Assembly: GCA_951812285.1 (NCBI GenBank)
Contig: OX638292.1
Location: 2,565,001 to 2,629,000 of the forward strand
Direction of reading: 5' to 3'
DNA from: an uncultured Dehalococcoidia bacterium
GTDB lineage: Bacteria; Chloroflexota; Dehalococcoidia; Lucifugimonadales; UBA1127
DNA length: 64,000 nucleotides
Both the position numbers and the translations under genes were made by a program. This document shows, piece after piece, positions 27,209 through 34,930 of the stretch; the stretch's first letter is position 1; the number at the start of each line of letters is the position of its first letter. A model generated the notes under the pieces. The model made no database searches. It was not told the origin of the DNA and worked only from the letters and a program-made list of their open reading frames with translations.

Positions 27209-27916
27209 ATGCCGTGGATCAAGGTGATTCAGGAATGGGAAGCCGAGGGCGAGCTCAAGGAAGCCTATGAGCGCATGCGCCAGGTGAACATAGACTACAA
27301 CGACGAGATGCTTGCGGGGATGCCCGCGAACCCGGGGCCGCACCCGGCGACGCCGCCGGAGCTGGCCAGCCTCAACCCCCTCTCCATGCTCTACGGGCGG
27401 CTGTTCATGATGCACATCATGCGCGGCGAGTCCGGCGTTACCTCCGCCGAGAGGGAGATGGTCGCCACGGTGACCTCGCTGGCGTCCAACTGCCGGTACT
27501 GAACCGTCGCTCACGCAGGGGCCCTGCGTAGAGTGGGCGGCGACGACCTCCTGGCCGAGTTCATCCAGAATGACTGGCGGAAGGCCGACCTGACGGACAA
27601 GCAGCGCGCCATGCTGGAGTACGCGGAGAAGCTGACCTTGACTCCGGCCATGATGACCGAGGACGACATCAACGCCCTCCGCGACGTCGGGTGGACGGAC
27701 CGGGACGTGCTGGACATCGTGATGGCGTGCGCGTACTTCAACTTCCGCGTCCGCGTCGTGGACGGACTGGGGCTCGAGGTGTCCGACATGACGGCGGTGA
27801 ACTCCGTCCGCGCCCGCGAGAACGCGGCGACGCTCGCGGCGGAGAAGGGCGTCACGCTGCCGAGCGACATCTGGGGCGTCCGCGATCAGGCGGAGGCAAC
27901 CAGCACGGGCGGCTAA
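27209..27916 (+). CDS. AhpD-like (CMD-family) selenoprotein, copy 4; TGA 27500 read as selenocysteine
   Basis: 235 residues with Sec at 98 (SNCRY-U-TVAHAG). Glu85, Cys95, Sec98 and His102 keep AhpD spacing. The N-terminal part is closest to copy 3, while the segment around the TGA and SECIS is almost base-identical to copy 1, so gene conversion across the active site is possible. The C-terminal segment DIWGVRDQAEATSTGG is shared by all copies with small changes. GGAAGGAGG lies about 8 bases before the ATG. A strong terminator follows at 27942. Confidence 0.88.
27505..27545 (+). promoter_or_regulatory. SECIS-like element of selenoprotein copy 4
   Basis: Upper stem ACGCAGG (27513-27519) and CCTGCGT (27523-27529) around GGC; lower stem CGTCGC (27505-27510) with GCGACG (27540-27545), identical in layout to copy 1. 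Confidence 0.75.
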
Positions 27917-27941
27917 CCCGTCCCTGAGACGCGTAGTGCAG

Positions 27942-27987
27942 ACATCCCCCGTTCGTCCCAGGGACACCCTCGGACGGCGGGGGGTGT
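27942..27987 (+). terminator. Terminator closing the selenoprotein block
   Basis: Long, slightly imperfect stem: ACATCCCCCGTTCGTCC pairs with GGACGGCGGGGGGTGT, then CCTGTTTC. Confidence 0.65.
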
Positions 27988-28045
27988 CCTGTTTCAAGGG
28001 AAGCCACGAGGGCCTGTCCGAGAAGCTGGAAGGAGGTAGAGGCGT

Positions 28046-28723
28046 ATGTGCAACATGTCTATGGGACGGCTAGGCGGGCTGGCGCTGATCATTGGGCCGG
28101 CACTGGCTTTTGTCATGTTCCTGCTGCAGCCGGGCGGCATCATCATCGACACGGCGGCGCCGTCGGACCCGATTGCGGCGATCGAGGCGCTGACCAACAA
28201 CCCGACACTGGCCAACATCACGGTGCCGCTGATCGTCCTGGGCCTCATGATCATGGCCTTCGGGCTGTACTCGCTGCAGGTCGCGACGCGGAGCACGGGG
28301 ATTGGGGACGCCGCCACCCGGATGGGGCTGGCGTTCATCATCGTCGGGCTGCTGAGCTGGATATGGGGCCAGGGCGTTGCGCTGGCCATCACCATCGGGC
28401 TGGACGACCAGACCGTCCACTTCCTGACGCCGCTCTTTGTGGCGCGGGTTGCGATGACGCTGATGGGCGGGATGCTCGTCTCCCTGGGGTTCCTCACCTT
28501 CGCGCTTTCCATGCCCGCCTCGGGCAACGTGGAGGCGTGGGTGAACCGGCTGGTTGGCGTCCTTTCGGTTGTGTCGCTGGCCGCCTTCTACTGGGCTGCG
28601 GCCGAGGGCGGAGACCTCGACCAGGGGCTCGCGCTGGCCCGTTCCCTGTACATCATCTGGGTGGTCTGGCTGGCGTACCAGGGCGTGAAGCTGATGAAGC
28701 AGGACAGCGCCTCCGGGGGCTAG
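28046..28723 (+). CDS. Multi-pass membrane protein of unknown function
   Basis: 225 residues with about six hydrophobic segments (for example LGGLALIIGPALAFVMFLL, VPLIVLGLMIMAFGLYSLQV, ARSLYIIWVVWLAYQGVKL). No family motif recognised. ATG 28046 has GGAAGGAGG upstream. It stands alone after the selenoprotein terminator, so a link with that block is not supported. Confidence 0.75.
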   Translation: MCNMSMGRLGGLALIIGPALAFVMFLLQPGGIIIDTAAPSDPIAAIEALTNNPTLANITVPLIVLGLMIMAFGLYSLQVATRSTGIGDAATRMGLAFIIVGLLSWIWGQGVALAITIGLDDQTVHFLTPLFVARVAMTLMGGMLVSLGFLTFALSMPASGNVEAWVNRLVGVLSVVSLAAFYWAAAEGGDLDQGLALARSLYIIWVVWLAYQGVKLMKQDSASGG

Positions 28724-28882
28724 TCCTCCACCGCTCAACCGGCGGCGCAGGGCCGGCTGCGGGTACGTGTGTGACGTCACACCGTAGCCGACCGGCCGAG
28801 CGGGGGCGCTCGTCTGGGGCAAAGGGGATGCGTGCTACACTCAATAGTGTATGGGTGTACTGACGCATCACGAGAATAGCCT

Positions 28883-29500
28883 GTGATTTGGCTGGACTGG
28901 GTCCTCCTTGCCGTGCTGGCGATGAGCGCGTTTGCGGGCATGCGGTTGGGGCTGCTGTGGAGCGTCGTGGCGGGCGGGGGGTTCTTGCTGGCGTGGCTCT
29001 TCGCGGGGAACATCAGCAGCGCGGCCAGCGTGGGCGTGCAGGCGTACACGGACTCGCCGACGGCGCTGGCCGTTGTGAGCGTGCTCATCTACCTGATCCT
29101 CCTGGGCGTCGTGCTGTACTCGGTGAACCGGCTGGTTGCGGCGATCAGGACGCTCCTCTCGACGGCCACCTTCGGGGCGTCGAGCATGCTGGACAAGGTT
29201 GGCGGGCTCCTCCTCGGGCTCGTGGTCGGGGCGATGGTCATCGGGGCGGTGATCCTGGTCGGGGCGCGGCTGACGTACCAGCTGGACTACGACGAGGTTG
29301 ACCTCGACGTCCCGGGGCAGGTGGAGGCTCGGGTCGAACTGGGCGAGGACATCCGGGAGGACCTCGAGGGGCTGCTCGCCTCGTCGGAGGTCGTGGGGGT
29401 TCTCGTAAGCATCGCGACGGCGCTGCCGGCGGACACGCTGGGGCTGGCGCCGACGTACTTCGGGGACTCGCTGGAGCTGTTGAACCGGGCCCTCGACTGA
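28883..29500 (+). CDS. CvpA family membrane protein
   Basis: 205 residues, GTG start. The N-terminal half fits the CvpA pattern: WLDWVLLAVLAMSAFAGMRL, then LLGVVLYSVNRLVAAIR, and a third and fourth helix (GGLLLGLVVGAMVIGAVILV). The C-terminal 75 residues are soluble and acidic (DYDEVDLDVPGQVEARVELG). In other bacteria CvpA is tied to colicin V export and envelope stress; here its job is open. Confidence 0.75.
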   Translation: MIWLDWVLLAVLAMSAFAGMRLGLLWSVVAGGGFLLAWLFAGNISSAASVGVQAYTDSPTALAVVSVLIYLILLGVVLYSVNRLVAAIRTLLSTATFGASSMLDKVGGLLLGLVVGAMVIGAVILVGARLTYQLDYDEVDLDVPGQVEARVELGEDIREDLEGLLASSEVVGVLVSIATALPADTLGLAPTYFGDSLELLNRALD

Positions 29501-29557
29501 CGGCGCCGACGGGGGCATAATGCGCCCCATCGGACGGGAATCGGAAGGAGGCGGGCT

Positions 29558-30454
29558 ATGGCTACGACAGTGGGCACCGGCGATTTCACCTACGAGGTTG
29601 CAGAGGGGTGGGGTGAGCTGCCAGAGGGAATGGAGTGGGGCCAGATAGGCTCCGTGAACACCGACTCCCAAGACCGCGTCCACGTCTTCACACGCACCAC
29701 CAACCCCGTCATGGTCTTTGACCGCGACGGGAAGTTCCTGAGCACGTGGGGCGGGGACGAGTTTGTGGACGCGCACGGGCTGAACACGGACGCCGACGAT
29801 AACCAGTACATGGTGGACCGGACGCTGCAGGTGGCGATGAAGTTCACCAAGGACCGCAAGAAGGTCTTCGAGATCGGCAACCGGGGCGTGCCGTCGGACA
29901 CGGGGTACACGGACGAGAACCGCGAGGTGCTGCGGCCGGCGGGGCCGTTCCACCACCCGACGGACATCGCGCTGTCGGCGTCGGGCGGGTTCTACGTCTC
30001 GGACGGGTACAGGAACTGCCGCGTCCACAAGTTCGCGGAGGACGGGACGCTGGAGTACTCGTGGGGCGAGCCGGGCACGGGGCCGGGGCAGTTCAACCTG
30101 GTGCACAGCGTCTGGGAGGTCGACGGGAAGGTCTACGTGGCCGACCGGCAGAACCACCGGATCCAGATCTTCACGCCGCAGGGGGAGTACCTGGACGAGT
30201 GGGGCGGGTTCATCCAGCCGTGCAAGCTCTTTGTGGACAGTAACAACATCATGTACGTGGCGGAGCTGCAGTCGCGGGTGACGATCCTGGACCTTGAGGG
30301 GAACGTGCTGGCGCAGCTTGGGGACCCGGAGTACCGGAAGCCGGAGCCGGGGCAGTTCATCGGGCCGCACGGGGTTTGGGTGGACAGCCACGGCGACCTG
30401 TACGTGTGCGAGGTGCTGATGGGGCAGCGGATCCAGAAGTTCCTGCGCAAGTAG
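29558..30454 (+). CDS. NHL-repeat beta-propeller protein
   Basis: 298 residues, probably a six-bladed propeller. Repeated blade motifs are seen: HGLNTDADDNQYMVDR, HPTDIALSASGGFYVSDGYR, HSVWEVDGKVYVADRQNHRI and HGVWVDSHGDLYVCEV. The pattern is like the peptidyl-alpha-hydroxyglycine lyase-type NHL proteins. There is no signal peptide, so it appears cytoplasmic. GGAAGGAGG lies 7 bases before the ATG and a good terminator follows. Substrate unknown. Confidence 0.85.
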   Translation: MATTVGTGDFTYEVAEGWGELPEGMEWGQIGSVNTDSQDRVHVFTRTTNPVMVFDRDGKFLSTWGGDEFVDAHGLNTDADDNQYMVDRTLQVAMKFTKDRKKVFEIGNRGVPSDTGYTDENREVLRPAGPFHHPTDIALSASGGFYVSDGYRNCRVHKFAEDGTLEYSWGEPGTGPGQFNLVHSVWEVDGKVYVADRQNHRIQIFTPQGEYLDEWGGFIQPCKLFVDSNNIMYVAELQSRVTILDLEGNVLAQLGDPEYRKPEPGQFIGPHGVWVDSHGDLYVCEVLMGQRIQKFLRK

Positions 30455-30483
30455 ATTTTTCCCACGCAGCAGCGACTCGGCAA

Positions 30484-30511
30484 GGGGGTGGCGGATGCGT
30501 CCGCCGCCCCC
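30484..30511 (+). terminator. Rho-independent terminator after the NHL gene
   Basis: GGGGGTGGCGGA / TCCGCCGCCCCC with a TGCG loop, followed by TTCTTGTT. The remaining bases to 30779 show no gene. Confidence 0.8.
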
Positions 30512-30779
30512 TTCTTGTTGGGGCGCGTTCGCAGCGGGGGCGGCTCCATCTTTGATTGGCATTCGTCGCCGGAGCGCCCGTAGCTGCGGCGGAGGTTGTT
30601 TCGCCTTTGTTCTAAAGGGGAAGTGTCGCATTTCAGCTTCAAATCGGAACTTTTTGGAAAATGCCCCCGGCTCAGATACGGGGTGGGGGATGCGGTCGCC
30701 GGGTCGCTGGATGGGGGCTGGCATGCGTGTCCTCCCGTGGGGGTATGGGAGGAGGGTAGGGTAAGGGGTGGGTTAGGGG

Positions 30780-31448
30780 CTAGGGGGATGTGTCAGGGTT
30801 TTGGGGGGGCACGGCCGCCTCTTGAAGGTTATCCATGCAGATGGAATCAGACTCCATACTCATGCCGCTTAGAATGCGTCCTACGGCTCCCTCATGCTGC
30901 GAGCTCAGCAACTGCGACAGGTAACCGACCGCGAGTCCGTATTTCAGAATTAGACCTTGAAGTAGCACGACCATATGGCACAGGTGAAGTATATCGTCCG
31001 ATTCTCGCAAGCCGCCTCTGCCCCTGGGAAGCTGTAATCGTTGTGGTGTGGGATGGACATGCGCAGACACAAAGTCCTGCCTTGCCTCTGCGACCTTCTG
31101 CATTTGCTGCACAGCCTTCTTACCGTCTTCATCAAAAATGGTACTAAGGAAAATGTCCCCCACCTGCTTGAACACCTTATCAATCTGCTCACTGGCGACT
31201 CGGAGTTCTGGAGCGATTACATGCATTATGTCCATGTCGAATTGCCAGTTGGCTATTGCCTTCACATGGAGCCGAACCTTCCACATCCTGTATACGGATT
31301 CAAGTTCTGTCGGCTGCAGCTCTTTGCCAAGAGGATTCATATCCGAATGGATTCTTGCTAGGTCGTTAAGTGCTGTAATGCAGCCTTCAAAGTCGGATTG
31401 AAGTAATTTCAGTGCTTCGTGCCTCGAGTGAAATAGATCGTTTGCCAT
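30780..31448 (-). CDS. Protein of unknown function, second gene of an AT-richer pair
   Basis: 222 residues, not recognised. Mostly helical and soluble, with HSRHEALKLLQSDFEGCITA at the start and a hydrophobic helix LCHMVVLLQGLILKYGLAVG late in the protein. It follows the gene at 31458 by 9 bp and shares its AT-richer composition, so they form a two-gene unit, probably foreign. No catalytic motif could be identified. Confidence 0.65.
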   Translation of the reverse strand: MANDLFHSRHEALKLLQSDFEGCITALNDLARIHSDMNPLGKELQPTELESVYRMWKVRLHVKAIANWQFDMDIMHVIAPELRVASEQIDKVFKQVGDIFLSTIFDEDGKKAVQQMQKVAEARQDFVSAHVHPTPQRLQLPRGRGGLRESDDILHLCHMVVLLQGLILKYGLAVGYLSQLLSSQHEGAVGRILSGMSMESDSICMDNLQEAAVPPQNPDTSP

Positions 31449-31457
31449 GCGACCCGT

Positions 31458-32339
31458 TCACGCGTTCAGGGGTGTTTCAGGATCTTGCACTGACGACGTC
31501 AGAGACTCCTTGAATTGTGCTGACTTCTCCCTTTTCCAGTTCAACAGAGCAGCTGCGCTCTCGCAAAGCCCATCCGGACTTGAGGCGGATTCAGACAATA
31601 ACCCAGCATACATAATCATTACCAAGACTTGATGTGCCAAGTAGTCCAATAGGAAAGCGTAGGCGCTTTCGTACTCATGCGGTTGGCGCTTTGTGACGCC
31701 ACCACAGAAGGAGAAACCCTGCAAAGCGTCCAAGTCTGGGTAATGGAAGCTATCACTCAAATGCGCGTACCATCTTGGTCCAAATTCCAGGCTCTTCACA
31801 GTGTCTGAAGCTCCCAGCTTCCCAGCCTTGCGAGGAGGCGTTTCACCAATGGGGTGCGCGTTGGCTATGGCAGCCTTCAAACTTGCAGTGTCCAATTGAC
31901 CTTTCGTTATCCGCCTAAGGGTATGGAAGTAATCGGCATCCAAGTATTGAACAAGTTTGCCATGGACTGATGGTTTCTTGCTAAACAGCTGCTGTGTCAC
32001 GGAGACAACCTGTCCGGCGCATTCCAAGGCTGGCCTCATCTGCACGCCAAGGGAATGCAGGTTGTCAGAATCATTTGCACACCAGGCTGCGTAAACATGA
32101 AGGCGCGCCTTCTTAACTAACAGTTGGCTGAGCAAGCGTATGGGCAGCACCGGATCGTCATCAGGTCGCTGGCCGATTGTGGACTCCATGTGGACGGTAA
32201 GGTCGACAGGCTCAAAGACTTCAGCCATAAGTGCGAGGGATTGTCGTAGTAAGCCAGCCATGCATTCGCGATAGTTGACTGCTCTGACAGTTAACTCTTC
32301 TGTGGTAGTCAATTCGTCTACCAACTTCCCCTCGTACAT
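31458..32339 (-). CDS. Protein of unknown function, first gene of an AT-richer pair
   Basis: 293 residues, not recognised. It has helical segments RECMAGLLRQSLALMAEVFE and IRLLSQLLVKKARLHVYAAW and a late hydrophobic stretch YLAHQVLVMIMYAGLL, perhaps an abortive-infection or HEPN-like fold, but this is only a guess. It precedes 30780-31448 in one transcript. Codon use differs from the neighbouring GC-rich genes. Confidence 0.65.
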   Translation of the reverse strand: MYEGKLVDELTTTEELTVRAVNYRECMAGLLRQSLALMAEVFEPVDLTVHMESTIGQRPDDDPVLPIRLLSQLLVKKARLHVYAAWCANDSDNLHSLGVQMRPALECAGQVVSVTQQLFSKKPSVHGKLVQYLDADYFHTLRRITKGQLDTASLKAAIANAHPIGETPPRKAGKLGASDTVKSLEFGPRWYAHLSDSFHYPDLDALQGFSFCGGVTKRQPHEYESAYAFLLDYLAHQVLVMIMYAGLLSESASSPDGLCESAAALLNWKREKSAQFKESLTSSVQDPETPLNA

Positions 32340-32459
32340 TTGGGGCCTGGTCCGGGATGGGCGAAACAGTGTTTCACTATCTTACTCGGCACTCTTAGCA
32401 AAGGACACTGACCATGGCTTTGCTTGAATTTACTACCCTTCGGCTGCACGATTCCATTT

Positions 32460-33050
32460 GCGGGCGCCCTACCTCGCCTCCCCACTGGATTCCTGCCCTC
32501 GCAGGAATGACGTGCATGGGGGTGCTCGTGCGCGGCGGGAGTTGGGGATGGGGTGCCCCGACCGCTTGCCCGTTCATACCCTTCGAGGGCCTCAGGACAG
32601 GCTTCGATTTCCCTCAGCACGAACGGGCAGGCTTCGTGGGAACGAGTGTTGGGGTGCGGGAGTGGGGACGGCCCCTCGCGTCCGCCCCTGCCCTGGGTTC
32701 CCGCTTTCGCGGGAACGACGGTTGGGGGGAACGACGGTGGGGGGGAACGACGGTTGGGGTGTGGTGCGGGCGGGGTTCCCGCTGTCGCGGGACGGGCGGT
32801 TCGCGAACCGCCCCTACGGCGCGCGTGGGGGTGCGGGGGTGGTTTGGGGTGGGGGCGCCCCGCCTCGCCGCCCCTCTGGATTCCTGCCTTCGCAGGAATG
32901 ACGCGCGTGGGGGCGCGGCGGCGCGACAGGGGTTGGGGGATGGGGGCCCCGCCCCTGGATACCGGCCTCCGCCGGTATGGAGTGCGTGGGGGTGCGTATT
33001 GTGTCGGGGTTCCTGCCTTCGCAGGAACGACGAGGGTGGCGGGGGTGGTT
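32460..33050. repeat. Cluster of short palindromic (REP-like) repeats
   Basis: Gene-free stretch with at least five hairpins of the ATTCCTGC..GCAGGAAT type (32485, 32876, 33009), the GTTCCCGC..GCGGGAAC type (32697 and, as a shorter version, 32778) and the GATACCGGC..GCCGGTATG type (32957), plus the unrelated CCCTTCGA..CTCAGGAC repeat near 32580. No coding sequence is supported. Confidence 0.8.
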
Positions 33051-33154
33051 TGCTTGACGGGTTGCGGGGTGCGGATAGAATCGTGTAGGTGTGCTGCGTA
33101 GGGGTTGGGGCAGCGGGTTTGGTGGTTGCTAGCTGGGTTCTGGGGGGTTGGGGT

Positions 33155-34846
33155 ATGCCTACGGTTGGCGGGGTGACGTTTGCGGCTGTGGAGGGCGCGG
33201 CGGAGCTGTTTACGCCGGAGTTTTGCACGTATTTCGCGCACATGCACCGGACCTTTGGGCCTCGGGTGAATGCGTTTCGGGAGGCGCGGGCGCAGTCGCA
33301 GTTGCGGGCGCTGGACGGGGAGCTGCCGAGTTTGCCGCCGGCGGGGGACGCGGCGCAGCCGTGGCGGGTGCCGCCGGTGCCGGAGGAGCTGCGGCGGCCG
33401 GGCATCGAGATCACGGGGCCGGTGTCGATCACGCCGATGTTCATCAACGCGCTCAACCCGGGGGCCGACGGCGTTCGCGCGGAGGGGGACCTGGACGACG
33501 ACGAGGACTCGGCGGGGCACAGGCTCGTCGACACGGTGCGGGCGGCGCACAATCGGGTGCTCGCGGTGACGGGCGGGCTGACGTACCGCGACGAGGCGCG
33601 GGGGCGCGACTACAGCGTGCAGGAGGGGCGCATCCCGTTCTTCATGCACCGGGAGCGGGGGCTGCACCTCGACGAGCCGGAGGTGACGATCGGGGGGAAG
33701 CCGGTGTCGGCGGCGATCCTCGGGGCGTGCCTGACGCTGTTCCACGCGGGTCGGGCGCAGGCGGAGGCGGGGCATGGCATCTACTTCTACCTGCCGAAAA
33801 TCGAGTCGGCGACGGAGACGGCGTTCTGGCGGGGGTTCTTCGCGGAGAGCCAGTTCCGGCTGGAGCACCTTCGGACGGCGACGATTCGCGCGATCCCGCT
33901 GATCGAGTCGCTGCCGGCGGTGTTCCAGATGGAGGAGATCCTGCACCAGCTTGGGCCGTACGCAGCGGGGCTGAACGCGGCGCGGTGGGACCTGAAGGCG
34001 AGCATCCTCGAGTACGTGATGGCGGACCCGGAGATGGTGTGGCCGGACCGGTTTGGGGTGGACATCAAGACGACGGCGTTCATGTCGAACATCTTTCGCA
34101 GGCTGGTGGCGGTGTGCCTGAAGCACGGGGGCGTGGCGATCGGGGGGATGGCGACGGCGCTGCCGAGCCGGGACGAGGCGGTTAACGAGGCGGCGGCGGC
34201 ATCGATACGGGCCGACAAGGAGTGGGAGGCCGCGCAGGGGTTCTCGCGCGGGTGGGTGGCGCACATCTTCCACATGGGCGTGGCGGCGGCGCCGTTCAAG
34301 ACGGTCTCTGACAGCGGGTGGCGGCCTTCGGCGGCGATGATGGACCCGGACAACTACCCGATCGAGATCGTGCGGCCGGAGGGGAAGGTCACGCTGGAGG
34401 GGACGCGTCGGAACCTGCGGACGCTGATCGAGTACGTCGAGGGGTGGCTGAACGGGCGCGGGGCGAAGGGGATCGACAGCCTGGCGGGCCGGCCGGGGCT
34501 GCACCCGGCGCTGATGGAGGACCTGGCGACAGCGCGGATCTCGGCGGCGCAGACGGGGCAGCGGGTGATCCACGGCGCGCCGGACGCGGAGACGGGCGAG
34601 GTCCACACGCTCGAGGTGGTGAAGCGCATCCTGCTCGGCGAGGAGGAGGACATCCTCGCGCGGCTGGAGGAGGACGCGGGGGACGGGGACTCGGCGGCGC
34701 GCGGGGAGACGGCCGCGCGGTACCGGGCGGCGACCAAGGTGGTGATGCGGTGGATCAAGAACTACACGGAGTTTGACTTTCGGAGCCTGGGCTCGTATAC
34801 CAGAGAGGACCTCGCGGCCATAGCCGCGGCCCCTGACGCCTTCTAG
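33155..34846 (+). CDS. Malate synthase-like protein (AceB type)
   Basis: 563 residues. The overall plan is that of malate synthase A: an N-terminal region to about 140, then DEARGRDYSVQEGRIPFFMH and HRERGLHLDEPEVTIGG, FYLPKIESATETAFWRGFFA, IPLIESLPAVFQMEEILHQL, the LNAARWDLKASILEYV element (counterpart of the GRWDYIFS core), and a C-terminal helical domain ending FDFRSLGSYTREDLAAIA. It would condense glyoxylate with acetyl-CoA to malate. It is immediately upstream of an oxalate-CoA-ligase-like gene. Some core residues differ from the classical consensus, so a related 2-oxoacid condensation is possible. Confidence 0.82.
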   Translation: MPTVGGVTFAAVEGAAELFTPEFCTYFAHMHRTFGPRVNAFREARAQSQLRALDGELPSLPPAGDAAQPWRVPPVPEELRRPGIEITGPVSITPMFINALNPGADGVRAEGDLDDDEDSAGHRLVDTVRAAHNRVLAVTGGLTYRDEARGRDYSVQEGRIPFFMHRERGLHLDEPEVTIGGKPVSAAILGACLTLFHAGRAQAEAGHGIYFYLPKIESATETAFWRGFFAESQFRLEHLRTATIRAIPLIESLPAVFQMEEILHQLGPYAAGLNAARWDLKASILEYVMADPEMVWPDRFGVDIKTTAFMSNIFRRLVAVCLKHGGVAIGGMATALPSRDEAVNEAAAASIRADKEWEAAQGFSRGWVAHIFHMGVAAAPFKTVSDSGWRPSAAMMDPDNYPIEIVRPEGKVTLEGTRRNLRTLIEYVEGWLNGRGAKGIDSLAGRPGLHPALMEDLATARISAAQTGQRVIHGAPDAETGEVHTLEVVKRILLGEEEDILARLEEDAGDGDSAARGETAARYRAATKVVMRWIKNYTEFDFRSLGSYTREDLAAIAAAPDAF

Positions 34847-34930
34847 GCAGGATTTTTCCCCTTAGAGGTGTCCTACGTCGGAACATCTCCGGTCGTTGGG
34901 GACCGGGAACATCAAAAGGGAGGACACATC

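Noticed and set aside
24563..27916. Reading the AhpD-like genes as eight separate short genes, each N-half ending at TGA and each C-half starting at a downstream ATG or GTG.
   Set aside because: Both halves are in one frame, form one known domain, and the C-halves lack their own ribosome-binding sites; the TGA sits at an active-site position in all four.
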